DNA of 64,000 nt from Schistocephalus solidus (lineage: Eukaryota > Platyhelminthes > Cestoda > Diphyllobothriidea > Diphyllobothriidae): positions 1 to 64,000 of the forward strand of contig WEDG01000719.1 in assembly GCA_017591395.1 (NCBI GenBank), given 5' to 3'. Numbering within the stretch: the stretch's first letter is position 1; each line of letters starts with the position of its first letter. Position numbers and translations under genes: made by a program. Below are positions 25,343 to 37,721 of this stretch, in pieces. The notes under the pieces are model-generated. The model ran no database searches, was not told where the DNA came from, and saw nothing but the letters and a program-made list of their open reading frames with translations.

Positions 25343-26511
25343 TCATGTCATCGATTTTTTGCAGTGGGAGAGTTTGCTGCTCAGGTAGGTGAAGGTGTCC
25401 GCAGCTTGCAGTTGGGTGCCACTGAAATTGATGCAAGATGCCTTATAGACGGTTTTGGGTGGCGGCTGCTGCATAAAAACCATTTTCCCTGTGTTTATGG
25501 TCAGTCCGAAATTGTCGCAGGCGGCAGCGAAGAGGTACATACATTTTGTATGTCCCCTTCTGTCGCTGCGTTGAGAGCGCAATCATCGTTGAAAGGAAGG
25601 TTTTAGATGGTAGTTTTGCATTCACGCGACTGGAAGTGCATCCGCCGATGATCGAGGAGTAGACCGTCCACCCGGTAAGTGATGTGGATCCCGGGGCGTT
25701 CGTTACGATAGGCGCTCATGTACATGAAGACTGAAGATGGTAGGCGTGATGATGCAGCCCTGCTCCACTCTGTTGGTCACCGCAAATGCCTCTGGATGAT
25801 TTTTCCTAGTCCTTCGCAATTCACCGTCTCAAAGACTTTCGTTAGATCCACGAACGCAGAGTAGACGTGGATTCACATCGCCTGACACTTCTCCCGCAGC
25901 TGACACACAGCGAAGAGCATGTCGATGGTGCCGTGATAACGGTTGAAACTGCACTGGCTTTCTGGCAAGAGTCCTTGTTCCAGATGGCTGTTGAGGTGAT
26001 TGAGGAGAATGCGGGTGAAGATTTTCGCTGCGATATTGAGCAGCCAGATTCCTCTGTTGTTGTCACAGAGTTGCTGGTTCTATTTTTTCGTGTAGAAATG
26101 GACGATTGTGGTGACCTTGAAATCCTGGGGACCTGTACTTGGCACTTGATCACTTGGAAGAGCGCAGTGACGTGATTCATATGTTTGGGGCCGCCAAACT
26201 TGTAAACCTTGGCAGGGCTCGTGTCTGATCTGGGTGCTTTCCCGTTGGAGAGTTGCTGCACGGCCCTGATGATTTCTTGGACAGAGGGCGAGAGATCGAT
26301 GTTGGCGTTTGGTTTCCACTTGATGTAGTCGGTCGATGACGGCGTTCGAGATGGTGGAGGGCCGGTTAAGAAGTCTTCTGAAGTCCTTGTCCCAGCGCTT
26401 CAGGATCTTTGTCTTCTCAGTGAGTTGGGTGGTTTCGTCAGCACTAGGAAAAGGAGCAGTTCCTTTGACGAGGGGACCGTAGAAGGCCTTCATAGCAGCG
26501 AAGAAATTCAT
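25343..26511 (-). pseudogene. Broken reverse transcriptase of zinc-finger LINE copy 2
   Basis: The open pieces are 26511-26080 (beginning MNFFAAMKAFYGPLVKGTAP and holding the KILKRWDKDFR linker block), 26261-25842 (NGKAPRSDTSPAKVY, the start of RT) and 25582-25343 (overlapping NTGKMVFMQQPPPKTVYKAS). The catalytic box reads FNDDCALNA near 25560-25590 in a neighbouring frame. At least four frame changes separate these parts. The reading is collinear with the better 47757-46879 region of the other copy. Confidence 0.8.
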
Positions 26512-26895
26512 TCATTCATTGCTGTCCGCGTACCCTTGGATCTCCTCAGCCTCGCGAGACATCCAAGCATTCTGCATTTCGTGTAGCCGATGCTGCACAA
26601 GGCGACGACTTCGGTAGAAGGCTGCCTTTTTTGCATCGTTCGGTCTGCTAGTGTAGGCTTTGGGCAACCAGTTCATCTCGGTGAGCAGAGTGTTGATGGC
26701 TGCGTCTTCGTCATCGAACCAATCCTGTTCTTGACGACGTGCATGGCGGAGGACCTACAGGGCGGTGGATTGGACCATGTCCCTTAGTTGACACCATCGG
26801 TTCTCCCCAGAGGTTTTCACTTCGATAACTCGAACGTTGGCCAGCCGCTGAGTCCGTTCGTTGTTTGTGGGTTTCTTGCAGCTAAACTTACCACA

Positions 26896-27386
26896 AAAGA
26901 TAAGTCAAACAGTCAAGAAAGATAATAGAGCCAAAAAGGCATGTTGAAGGCAAATAATTTTGGCTTTTACAACCCCTACCACTTTTTACGTAAAAAGCAT
27001 AATTTCCTGTCGTGCGTCCGCCCTCTGCAGTTTACTGTTTTGTAGCTGTCTGCATCACGTATCAGTTTCTGTGGATAAGTAAATATATCTTTTTATTTCT
27101 TCCCACGGCACGCACAGTTATGTACTCTCAGTTATTTTCGGTGAACGCCCTTGCACTGCGAAATAAGGTACCCAGGGTAATAAAATGTCTGTAAAATTAC
27201 TCCTTGTTTAAGAGAACTAACACTCGTTTCCTGCATTCAGAACAGTTTGCACGAATTTTGGATGCCGACTCAATCGAATTTATCTTGCGGTGTGATTGAG
27301 TTAGTGGTCTCTGAACCCTGTGCCAGGTCTCACTTCTTTGCGGGCAACCGGCGAATTCTTCAGCAGATAATGCTCAACCGTTTTCC
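26896..27386. other. No gene recognised
   Basis: AT-rich. A 91-codon open frame starting at 27247 has no motif and runs into the duplication that follows. Confidence 0.4.
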
Positions 27387-27885
27387 GATGCACCCTTGTC
27401 TGGTGCAGCATCTCGGTTCTATGAAAAGGAATGGAGACCAAATACACGCATTGCACTTGTGCCAACCCTTCCCAGTTCGGAATTGCTATAATTCCACGGA
27501 ATACAGTTTTTTTCCTGAATAACCACAGTTACTGATATTTACTAGTAGTAATATCCCAGGAGTTTATTTCACTGCCAACTTGATCCCCGCTGTCTATGTC
27601 TTTTGACATAGCCTGTAAACTGACAACGAGTAACTGTTCACCCATGCACTCTTTTCTGGTGCAGAATCCCCGTTACAAGAAAAGGAAGAGAAAATGAAAA
27701 CACCCGCTGCACTTGTGCCAACTATTCCCCGATCCCAACTGCCATCATTCCAGGGGTTGCAGAGTTTTCTTCTGATTCAACCCCATTACTGAAATCAACT
27801 AGTAACAATATTTGATTTTCATTTTTTTCTGGTTAGCCTGATCGACACTATATTTCTCTTGTCATTTCCTGTAAACTGACCTTAA
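27387..27885 (+). repeat. Diverged tandem duplication, about 250 bp unit
   Basis: The first unit (about 27387-27640) and second unit (about 27641-27885) share, in the same order: ctggtgcag, gaaaaggaa, gcacttgtgccaac, cattactga or gttactga, actagta, and cctgtaaactga. Divergence is high, so it is old. Non-coding. Confidence 0.6.
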
Positions 27886-28327
27886 ATACAACTATTACTA
27901 TTAAAGCTAGCAGTTTTCACCGGACCAACTTAGTAAAAATTGATGCTGAACCACAGTTAGAGGACTAATCTTATCTTTGGTTAAGATCGCTTAGACTTCC
28001 GAAGCTGCTGAGAGGTTTTTTTCCGGCGAAAAGCCATTAAATGACATGAAATGGCCGTGCGTGAGGTTAGGCAAAGTGTGTGATTCCTTCCATGTTTTGG
28101 GAATGGAGTAAATTTTGCAGCGAGAGTACACAATAAAGACGGAAAAATCTCCTTTACCTCCGCTTTTAAGATGCTCACCGGGACAGAATCTAGTTGAGGA
28201 CTATGAGACTATTGAAAATGTATAATGACTAACGTTACGTCCCAGATAGTAAAAAAATATAGCTTTGAGAACATCACCGGTAAAAACCTATAACGGAAGT
28301 GAACAGTTCAATTTTCAATAAAGGATT
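27886..28327. other. No gene recognised
   Basis: No motif-bearing open frame. Confidence 0.4.
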
Positions 28328-28389
28328 TGAAGAAGAAGAAGAAGAAGGAGGAGGAGGAGGAGGAGGAGGAGAAGAAGAAGAAGAAGAAA
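28328..28389 (+). repeat. Compound (GAA)n(GGA)n(GAA)n microsatellite
   Basis: Purine triplet tract with a central GGA block. It creates a Glu/Gly-rich open frame (28299-28685) whose remaining sequence has no domain that I recognise, so I treat that frame as a by-product. Confidence 0.9.
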
Positions 28390-29934
28390 GCATTGAAAGT
28401 AGTAACGATCGCCTTGGCGTTTTCTATGGGATTTCTGAGAGCATTGCGAAGGATGGGATGCTGAATTTTTCCAGGAGCCTTAATTGTATGACCCAAGCCT
28501 TCCACACCGTTAAACGAGTGATTTTTGGTAAAGTTAACCTATTGGCCAACCACTTTTCTTCGGATAGCGTCGCAGTTCACTCAGAAACATGGACAGAGCT
28601 GAAATGTCATTTCGCAAATGGAAATGAGGACAGATCCTACGCACCCTATGTTGACTATATAAGAGAAGGAAAACCACATTCGTAAAATTGATGATTTTCT
28701 TGAGGGGATCGAAACGAGAGACAACTGTATTTTAAAACCTTATAAAATTTACCAATGCAAGGAATTCACATTTGAAATTATAAATAAATCAATCCAGCTC
28801 TAAGCATAAAGATGTGACGGCAATGCCTCTGAATAAAAAGCTATATTTTTGAAAAAAACATTCATCAACTTCGAGTTGTAGTGTAAAGGCAAATATGTCG
28901 TTTTCTGAACCCCAGAATTAATCTTTAGCTGACTAATAAAGGCATGCAGCCTCTCCATACAATTAAATAAAACATTCTCGCTTCTTGAGTAGAAAACTCG
29001 ACAATCGGGTTCTGCATGCCGACATTCCTGACCGCGAGTAGGGCCTCGAACTTCCTTTGACAGGAAGGTGGAAACTAACAGACTTTGGAAAGACTGAACC
29101 CACCTGCATTTAACTCAAAGTTTAGATCGGTCGGAGCATGAAAGACCTGGTATTGATACAGATCAAGCTCCTCACTGGCGTTAAATGGGTGAAAAACACA
29201 ACAAACGGGTGAAAATGTTTTCTTTTTCAATCGACTCTAAGCCAGCAGCTACCTTCTACCGCGGAAAGAGTGAAAGGTCCAGTGGCATAAATGCAAGTGC
29301 ATACGTGACTAAGACCCAGGTTCCCTCCACCACGACTGTCTTGAAGATAATTTCGAACGTACGTATAGAATGGAAGAGTCAGTTCGAATTCAGTTTTGGA
29401 AGATGTCATCATATATCAGTTATAAGAACAACTTATTGACAGTGATCTGAAACCAGATTGTGAAGACATGGCGCATTATTCAGCAAGGACTTCGTATTGA
29501 GAATTAACAGTTTGGATGAGCAAACTATTTGTTTCTAAGTCATATAGTGGTTGATTTTTCACAGAAAACAGGTATCGGATGCGCCCATCTGGTTATATAA
29601 AGCACTGGTGTCATCGAAAACGCCAGTTGTGTGCACAGGGATTTAGGTTTTGGGGAAGGGTGTGAGAGATAGAGAACTTCAGCACCTCCAAAAGCTAGCT
29701 GGGTTAACATAAGAAAACCATAGGTAGGATGCCACAATGTATTCTAACCGACTTGGTACTGACGACCGAACGAATTAACTAACCCGATAGGAAAATTTTA
29801 GATAGAATTCCACTCAGAATATGACTTTTAAGGGAAGTTACTGTAAGGCAAGCAGCGCACCGCTTAACTCAGAGCGGTAATGCTATTCGCAGACGGGAAT
29901 CTTGACATTTTAAGAGTACCAGATTTGCATTCCT
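28390..29934. other. No gene recognised
   Basis: The tail of the frame after the microsatellite and several short frames lack domains and splice-consistent structure. Confidence 0.4.
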
Positions 29935-30205
29935 TGATGAACGCTAACCGATCGTTAACGGAACTCACTCGTTCCGCTCTGCCTTGAGGCTCACTCTCGA
30001 GCCCCGCCAACAGCTGCACAGCAGCTAGTAGTAAAATAAACTGATGAAAATTGCTGGCAAAGACAATGGAGAATGGAATGGCCATTTCTGGTTTCTTAGC
30101 CGTCGTCAGTCAGTCGTACACAACCCCAGGTGGTACACCACCCGAAGATCGAACCCATGACTCGTTGATCAGAAGTCCAATACACTAACCACTGAGCCAC
30201 AGGTG
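29935..30205 (-). mobile_element. Full-looking tRNA-headed SINE
   Basis: On the minus strand the head begins near 30205 with TGTGGCTCAGTGGTTAGTG (A-box-like) and reaches GGGTTCGATC (B-box-like) near 30145-30160. The head resembles tRNA-Arg(TCT), with loop CTTCTGA. The body follows: acgacggctaagaaaccaga, aatggccattccattctcc and cagctgttggcggggctcga. It shares the body with the 1-3350 array, but its head comes from a different tRNA. Confidence 0.7.
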
Positions 30206-30290
30206 CAGCACCTGGGGTTGAATATGACTGACTGACGACGGCCAATAAACCAGCGATGACCATTTCAGTCTCCCTTGTCTTTACCGGCGA
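30206..30290 (+). mobile_element. Head-to-head SINE body fragment
   Basis: Starts directly at the head of the minus-strand SINE and reads gttgaatatgactgactgac, then gacggccaataaaccagcga and tctcccttgtctttaccgg. This is the same body in the opposite direction. The pair could form a hairpin. Confidence 0.6.
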
Positions 30291-31300
30291 TAAGCATCAG
30301 TACCACATTCACTATAGGGTATGAATGGTAGTAGAAAATACGTTGTGTTCAGAGAGATGGGGTCTGAGGAGCAGTGGACGATATGGAATGAAACTTTTTT
30401 TGAGAAAAACTGGAATCCTTCAACGTTCGAGTAGCAGGAACTGCACTCGGACCCGTTTATAACTTAGAACCTGCTTCACTTTTCTTGAGGTTACTGGTGG
30501 ATTGGACAAGAGTGAGGGTGCAACAAGCTTATCATTGTGCTGGGGTTCTACAATTTCAACCACAGTCGAGTATCAGACAGAGTGAACTCAGTTATGAGAT
30601 GGCGATAATTTCTTTAGAAATTTACGATGCAAAGGTTCACTTAAAATTCATCTGAAAATTTTCTAATCGCATCTGGATTTCGGGTGAGAACGACCTGTCA
30701 GCTTGGCACAATAATTTCTTTCCTATGGCAGTGAAAATTCCTAGCCTTAAATTAAGTGGAATCACCATTACTTCCATTTGATTTTCGTACAAGCAGTGTT
30801 CCTACGGTGGCAGCATGACTTCGACGCTCTTACCAAGCGGTATTATAGATCTACGTTGATCAGCACTAATTGGGTCCTTTGTAAGAAGGAGCTTTATACA
30901 AACGCCTTTTCAACTTCCTTTAATTCTCGCTGGAAACTTGATATTAGGGCAAAGTCCAAAATTGATGCCGCGAGCGGGAATCGAACCAGAGTACCAATAT
31001 GCGGCAAGCTTCATTGTAACCACTACGCCGCCGTCGCATGCCGATTTCGCTGATTTGAGTTTATATAATGGAAGAAGCATAATTCGTAACAGAAACGACC
31101 GTAACTCTGTACGCTCTTTTTAAAATCATCTTCCGGCACATAGGGCCAAGAGCTTATTAAGTTTGCTGTAGGTCAACTACGAAGATGACGCGTATACGAG
31201 GTGCTCCAAACTCCTGCAAAAATTTTTGGAAATGGGAAAGAATAGCAAGGGCCTAAACATGGTGGTAGAGAATTTGAAGAAACTTCCTCGACTTATACCC
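30291..31300. other. No gene; one tRNA-like relic inside
   Basis: No convincing coding sequence outside the tRNA-like segment at 30964-31040. Confidence 0.4.
30964..31040 (-). tRNA. tRNA-like pseudogene or SINE head
   Basis: On the minus strand there is GCGTAGTGGTTAC (A-box-like) and, about 35 nt on, GGTTCGATTCCCGC (B-box). The T stem has two mismatches and the acceptor arms do not pair well. It is best read as a tRNA-derived relic. Confidence 0.4.
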
Positions 31301-31801
31301 AAATAGAAAAAAACTGGTGATGACGGAAACTGAACAAGACAAAAGAACCTACGAAAACACAGCTTCCTCCGTCATGAAAACCAATGAGGAAGACGACGGT
31401 GTGTTAACGGCGCTCGGCGTAATCGTCAAAGAATATCCGGTACGGCATACGGATGACCGGCAGGGGCGTCAGAAAATAAAGAAGCATCTCAGTAAATTTA
31501 TAAAGCCAGACTAAGCCAGAAAGTTAATATGACCTGGGCAAGTTTAAGCATTCTGCAAGCAAAAACTGCGTCAAAGAAAGTTTCAACTAACCAAGAAGCC
31601 GCTTTAAGGAGAGAAAAAAGCGTTATCGGTGTCCGAAGAAACCGCCTGATCGCAGAAGTTGAGGGAAATCTAAGTGATCATAATATATTTCCTGAAAATA
31701 AGAACTAACCACAGAGGCCTCGAGTGGATTACAGTAAATGCGTAGGTATCAAAGACATGCCAGAATGTACATTCAGCACCCCAAAAACATGAATACACGA
31801 C

Positions 31802-32220
31802 GACACGAAAAAAAGCCATAATTGGCTGTGTTTATAATTCTCCTTCTTGTTCCGGCAATGAAAGCCAGCTCAATGAATTCTTTGAAAAAGTTACATGATC
31901 TCCATTTGATGTCAAAATAATCATAGGAGATTTAATTTGCCAGAAATCGACCGACATGCAAGTACTTCTCTGAGAAAATTTGAGATCTTGTTGAACCCGA
32001 TTTACTTTTCAAACGTGTCTGAATTCGTCAGCTTAGTGACTAGAAAAGATAGTATTTTAGATTTGATTTTTACTAATTCCGTCCATACTTTGTTTATTAA
32101 TTTCCATCAAAATCTTTTTAAAAGTCATCACGCATTAATTCATTGTTGTTTTCCAGTCTCCTCCACTGTAAAGCCAGAAATAAAACGTACCTATTTCGAC
32201 TTTGCTAATGTTAACAAATA
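31802..32220 (+). pseudogene. Endonuclease remnant of CR1-like element A
   Basis: One frame reads AIIGCVYNSPSCSGNESQLN, then KIIIGDL. After a frameshift near 31935 it continues as MPEIDRHAS, and later TRKDSILDLIFTN and SHHALIHCCFPVS. These are the GDxNLP, DxIFT and SDHxxI blocks of an APE-type LINE endonuclease, with the final SDH changed to SHH. Confidence 0.75.
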
Positions 32221-32536
32221 ATTACTAACTAATTTTACAAGCACTCTTGATTGGCCAAGCTTTTTAAATAATGATCCAAGTTTTTTCCATGATACATGGC
32301 TAGGCCTAACAGAAGTCCTCCTCAATTTCATTCCACAAAAGACCTTTATATAAAATGCTGCTTCTTCCACTATGCCACACTTTCTTCAAAATCGACTTAA
32401 AATATAACGAAAACAGTTTAAGTATCCATCCATAAGTTCGTTTTCTGTCCACTAAAGGATCGCAAAAATAGTTGAATTAGCTTCAAAATGAGGATCGCAC
32501 GAGATAGGCATAGGGAGTCTCTAGCCATTAGCGACA

Positions 32537-33480
32537 ATGATAGTTCCAGATCTGTTGCTCAAGTGTTCCACCTCAGTTCTTCCCCTATATCTCAGAAAGT
32601 CGTTCCGTTATTACCCTGATTGCAATAATAATTTTATTACAGAGGATTTGGACGAAGCAAAATTGTTAAATGCCGTCTTTGACAAACATTTTACCCTTGA
32701 AACCCATCCCGTCCCTTCGATTCCCCTCAAATCTCATGGGTTGCTCACTAATATTACTTTCATTCCTACAAATATTCAGAAACCGATAAGCCAACTTAAT
32801 CGAGCACACTCCGTTGGAACCGACAACATTCATAATTCCCTTTTTAAACAGCTAAGGGATTTTCCCCTTTGCTGAGAAAAGTGTTATAAGTTTTTCTCGA
32901 GAATGGTTTTTTTCTTGATTATTGGAAAACCGCTATTATTATTTCAGTATTTAAATCTGGCTTACGCTCAGATGTTCACATTTATCGCGGTTTTCATAAA
33001 ACGCCTTCTCTTGCTAAGCTCTTTTAAAAACTAATTGCCATGTAAATTAGGGATTTTTACATAAACAATAAACTTCTTACCACTTCCCAACATGGCTTCC
33101 TACCTGATCGCTCTTAGGAAACACGTCCGATGTTTTTTCTAAATCTATTAACATATAATCGTAATGAGCATATTTCTGTGGTCGTTGTATATTTTGCTCT
33201 TAGCAAGGCCTTTGATAAAGTGCCTCATATGAGACTCATAGTTGAGTTAGAAGCTTTAGGAATTCGTAGTCCCCTTACGGATTCCATGATGTCATATCCA
33301 AATAATCGTTAAAAAAGGTCTTAGTGGGGTTCTTATTTTCAGCTGAGACCTCTATTGTAAGCGGTGTCCTTCAAGGCACCGTACTAGGTCCTCTTTTGTA
33401 TTTTGCTTTAAATTAATGATATTTAATCCACAGTTAAACACACTCGGTCTTTTACTAATGCGGATGATCTTAAATGCGTG
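32537..33480 (+). pseudogene. Reverse transcriptase remnant of CR1-like element A
   Basis: The frame 32537-32875 holds the pre-RT region with HSVGTDNIHNSLFKQLRDFP (usually GPDGIPxxxLK). The frame 33130-33312 holds VVVVYFALSKAFDKVPHMRL, the RT motif A with its aspartate replaced (usually YxDFSKAFDxVPH). The QGxxLGPLL block appears as LQGTVLGPLLYFA near 33370. A TNADDLKC-like YADD box lies near 33455. Stops separate these segments. Confidence 0.78.
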
Positions 33481-33599
33481 TATTCCTCCTCGAAATCTTT
33501 GGGGTAACAATGCTTAAAAGAAATCCATGCAGACTTTCATGCACTTTCCGCGCAGAGCTCAACGTGTCAAATTACATTTTCACATTCTAAGTTTCGTTA

Positions 33600-34270
33600 C
33601 ATTTGCTTTAGGCTCGACAGACTACCAAAACCAGTTATTTATAAAGGCACGCATATGACTGAATGTTCCATCATCAAGGGCTTGGGTTTAAGCTACACAA
33701 ATAATTTAGGTCTGTCACCTCATGTCGATAGAATTACGGCCAAAGCTGTCCGGATTTGTGGCTTTATTTCTTTTAATTTATATCTTCCTGAAATTAAACA
33801 AAGACTTTATCGAATGTTTGTACTTCCCATTTTTTAAAAATTGCTGTCCATTCTTTGGTATAATGACCGAGTATAGCCGTTCTAAATTTAAAATATCCAA
33901 AGACATTTTACTCAGAAACTCTTACCTCCGACACTTTAAACTACCTCCTACTCGAAGAGGTGTGGGCTAACTAACTGGAAAAGACTGGAAGCTGGCTTCT
34001 GCCTCCTTTTCCGCCTTAATAATGGTTCAAATATTCATGGAGTTCCAGCCCATACCCCCGTTAATCGTCCGTAAAACCTACGTAATTTTTCACTGATTAT
34101 ACCTCATCATATATCCTCCCCATCTAAAAGCTCTCTGTTCTTTGCTTTCAGGTATTGCTTTCTTTTGAATAACCTGCCAATCGATATAAGGTTATCGAAT
34201 AACCTGTATACGCTTAAGCGAAGGATGCACATTTATCTTAAAACTGATTTAATTAACCTTTTTATTATCT
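33600..34270 (+). pseudogene. C-terminal region of CR1-like element A
   Basis: Reads KGLGLSYTNNLGLSPHVDRI followed by the ICGFI...LYxxxVLPIF block, then NNLPIDIRLSNNLYTLKRRM. The last matches the usual WNxLPxxI...S...FKxxL end of CR1-like polyproteins. Frame changes fall near 33837 and 33970. Confidence 0.72.
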
Positions 34271-34904
34271 TCATTCTTTCCCGAGCAGCTTTCTCCATGA
34301 TCCCCAGAAAGGACCGTCGGGAATTTAGAAGGCCGTCTCCAAATTATGTCTTCCATGTATCGTTCCCCACCAAGAACTTAGATGTCTTCATAAACCATGC
34401 CTCAGTAAAATGATCGCCAAACAAATGCGTCACATTGCGCACTCATTTTAAAGTACCTCCGTTTCGTTAACCGATAACCATCGTCAGAATTACATTCTGA
34501 ATACTGAGCTGTAAAGGCCTCAGATTCATCATCAATTCTCATACCAACCAGAACCCCTGAGTGCATTGTGTTGATTTCTTCTTACTCAATTACCGGATCT
34601 CCCATTATCCTTTTGTACTACGCTCAGAAGCAACCTACCATGTTGCCTCATATGCCCTCACGGAGCAGTTTTGTTTCTCCTGCACTTATTTTTTTTAAAA
34701 TGGCAATCTGCACCGCCAGTTTTCGTCCCCTCTTGCTTTCGACCATCATTTGGAAATATTTATGACTCCAATCGTTTCCCTGGTCTTCGCAGTTCTCCTC
34801 TTTATTGACTCTTCGCAAACGGCTACAACCTCGTCCACCATCGCATCTGCCGCGCCTTAAGGCGATGGTGCTTGCGGCCCTATCTTCCTACCCGGTGTCG
34901 AACC

Positions 34905-35675
34905 TACTCGGAAACTCTTACCCCCGAAACTCTCAACTACATCCTTCTCGAATAGGCGCCAGCTATCTAATCTAAAATTTTTATGGGTTAAGAGACTGGA
35001 AGCCGGCTTCTGCATCCATTTTCGCCTTAATAGTTTAGATATTCCCCAAATTCCAGTATTTATCCCCCGCTAGTCGTCCGTACAATATACGTAATTCTTC
35101 ACTGATTATACCTCCTCCTATATCCTCCACTTCTAAACGCTCTCTGTTCTTTACTTCTAGGCATTGATTTCTTCGGAATGACTTGCCAATCGATATAAGG
35201 CTATAAAATAATCTGTCTTCTTTTAAGCGAAGACTGCACATTTATCTTAACAATGATTTAATTAACCTTTTATATTCCTCTTCCTTCCCGACCAGCTTTC
35301 TCTATGGTCCCGAGAAAGGACCATCGGGAATTTAGAAGTCCGTCTCCAAATTATGTCTTCCATACATCGTTTCCCCCCGAACTATAATGCCTTCATAACA
35401 CATGCCTCCGTAAAATGATTGCCAAACAATTGTGTCATATTGTACGCTCGTTTTAAAGCACCTACGTTTCGAATGCCGATAACCATCTTCATACTTACAA
35501 TCTGAATACTGAGCTGTGCAGGCCTCAGATTCATAATCGATTCTCATGCCATCTAGCACCCCTGAGCGCATTATGTTGCTTTCTTCTTACTTAATTACCG
35601 GATCTCCCATTATCCTTTCGTCTACAGTCAGAAGCAACCTATAATGCTTTTTCATATGCCCTCGCGGAGCAGTGT
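34905..35675 (+). repeat. Second copy of the element A 3' end (direct duplication)
   Basis: 33907-34670 and 34905-35675 match throughout. Shared words include ttcactgattatacctc, cttgccaatcgatataaggc or its variant, gaaaggaccrtcgggaattt, and ccggatctcccattatcc. The offset is about 1.0 kb. A 235-bp unrelated spacer (34671-34904) sits between them. This is either a second truncated insertion into the same site or a segmental duplication. Confidence 0.8.
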
Positions 35676-36035
35676 CGCGGTGTCGACCCTACATGGACTG
35701 CGGTGGTGAAAAGTAGCCTCTGTCGTTACATGATTTCTCCGATGATAAGGAGCGTTTTGAACCCTCATAAGCTCTCATCAGCATGTCTGTCCTACCTAAA
35801 AGGTATGTTTTTCTACCAGGAGCGATAGTTTTTTATCCTTAAAAACCCACAAACCACATTCAACATACGCCTTTTCCATAAAAATGCGCAAGGAATTTTT
35901 TTCACTTCCTGCTCTTTTATCTATTTTTCTGACCACACTGATTTGTGTCATTTGTCATCGCCAAGAAGCTGACCTTCTATTAATAACTTAACGGTAAACG
36001 ATTTCGGGCTCATTTTAATATATATTTTTCTAATA
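35676..36035. other. No gene recognised
   Basis: AT-rich spacer between two LINEs. Confidence 0.4.
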
Positions 36036-36685
36036 ACAGTGCCCTTTCGAATTCTCCAATAAAACATCTATCCATTGAAGCAGTTTGGTTAAAACTAAAG
36101 AGGCGCGGAGAAAAAATCAGAATTTATTGACTAAACAGACCGCCGAATCAAACTCCGGCGATTGACGAGATGAAGTTCAAAATAATTAAAGACGCAGCTC
36201 AGACTCAAGACAAAGCTATCACGGGAGATTTTAATGCACCATTGATTTACTTGAATGCGGTATCCGTAAAATCTTCGCGGACTATTAAAGCTCACGATGA
36301 ATATATTTATCGTACAGAATGTTAGATTTCCAACGAGAGTGGCTGAGGCTAACATGGCAAATTGCTAGGTCTAGTTCTTTCAAAGAAATTAATTTATGTA
36401 GATGAATTTAGGTCACTTGCGCCGCTTGGTAAAAGTGACCATGTTGTGTAAATACTGTTTGCATACAAAGAAAATGGATACTCCAATGTTCGATTAAGTT
36501 ACTGGCGCGCGAATTTCTCTAAGATGAGAGATGACTTATCGGCTCTAAATTGGCAAAAAAAATCTTCCCGGAAATCCGAATGCCAGTTAGATTACTCTTA
36601 GTGGCGTTATAAACGATGCTATGCACCGCAACTCTCCTATTAAAAAGTCCAAAAGGCAAACCACTCTTTTTGGTTTACGCGAGAT

Positions 36686-36940
36686 TTGAAAAGACAACTA
36701 AACCGAAAGAATAAACACCGGAGAACTTACGTAGCAACATCTCAACCCATGCTTTACGAAAAATTTCACCGAAAGCGGAACGCTTTAAGGTTAATTATCG
36801 GCAGATCACGGAAGGAGTATGAGGCTGAAATTATAGAATGGGTCGCCGATAAGTCAAAAACAATTTTAAGGTACATCAATAGGAGTTTGAAGAACAAGGA
36901 GACAGTGGCAGTGTTGATAGGTGAAAACAACGAAGACTAA
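36686..36940 (+). pseudogene. Open linker/RT-entry fragment of CR1-like element B
   Basis: Eighty-four uninterrupted codons, rich in Lys and Arg. They include RLIIGRSRKEYEAEIIEWVA and RYINRSLKNKETVAVL, the basic helical linker between endonuclease and RT in tapeworm and fluke LINEs. It is the longest intact part of this copy. Confidence 0.7.
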
Positions 36941-37721
36941 TGAAAATCAAGCTAAGGCAGAACACCTTAGACAGTTTTTTGCATCTTTTTTTTACAGATG
37001 AAGCGGATTTTAAACAACCAGACTTTTGTACAGTTAGTAACAACGCATTCATTAAAGACCTCACATTTCCAAAGCAATGTGAAGAAGGAACTTGTTGCAC
37101 TTAACGCCACCAAGTCTCCGGTTCATGGTAAAATACCAGCAAACGTACAGATAGAGCTTGCAAGCGAACTCTCTTGACCACTCTCGTGTATTTTCCAGTC
37201 ATCCTTCGATCGAGACATCCTCCCCTCTGATTGGAAATCAGCAAAAATATACTCTATTCACTAAGGTAGATCCAGAACCAGCGCTAAAAACTATCGGCCG
37301 GCGAGCCTAACATGTATTTGTTGCAGTGTTCGAAGGGATCATAAAAATGGACAGTATGAAGTTTCTCGAAGAAAAAACTTCCTTGTTAGTTCCTGACACG
37401 TATTTCGACGAAACCACTCCTGTTTGACCAATATTCTCTATACAATGGAACAGATATCCAGGTAATTAGATGAGGACACCAGCGTTGATTACGTCTTTAT
37501 CGACTTCAAAAAGCACTTGATAGTGTTCCTCCCCACACGCTACTCTCCAAGGTCCGCCGATCCGGAATAAGAGGGAATTTACTCAATTGGGTAGGTAAAG
37601 TTTTGATGGGCCGGTCGCAGTCCATTTTCATTGGCAATGTGAGATCGATTTCTGTGCCAGTTGTTAGAGGTGTACCCCTGGGCTCCGTTATTGAGCCATT
37701 ACTTTTCTTAATCTTTTATTA

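Larger units (their letters stand above)
23637..26895 (-). mobile_element. Zinc-finger non-LTR retrotransposon, 5'-truncated (copy 2)
   Basis: Minus-strand element. From its 5' side it holds the linker after the endonuclease (26895-26500), reverse transcriptase pieces (26511-25343), a C-terminal zinc-finger region (25035-24434) and a 3' UTR ending near 23637. It is collinear with 45605-48480. The endonuclease is missing, consistent with 5' truncation during target-primed reverse transcription. The 3' UTR is nearly the same as 13116-13995. The reading frame is broken many times. Confidence 0.88.
31300..34670 (+). mobile_element. CR1-like non-LTR retrotransposon, degenerate (element A)
   Basis: Plus-strand order is endonuclease (about 31800-32220), reverse transcriptase (about 32537-33480), C-terminal region (33600-34270) and 3' UTR (to about 34670). 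Motifs are described under the parts. It carries many stops and frameshifts. The 5' limit is uncertain: a 65-codon frame at 31317-31514 may be an ORF1 remnant or unrelated sequence. Confidence 0.8.

Noticed and set aside
28299..28685. Glu/Gly-rich 128-codon open frame
   Set aside because: Driven by the GAA/GGA tract; no domain in the remainder.
30964..31040. Functional tRNA gene
   Set aside because: A and B boxes are present but the T and acceptor stems do not pair properly.
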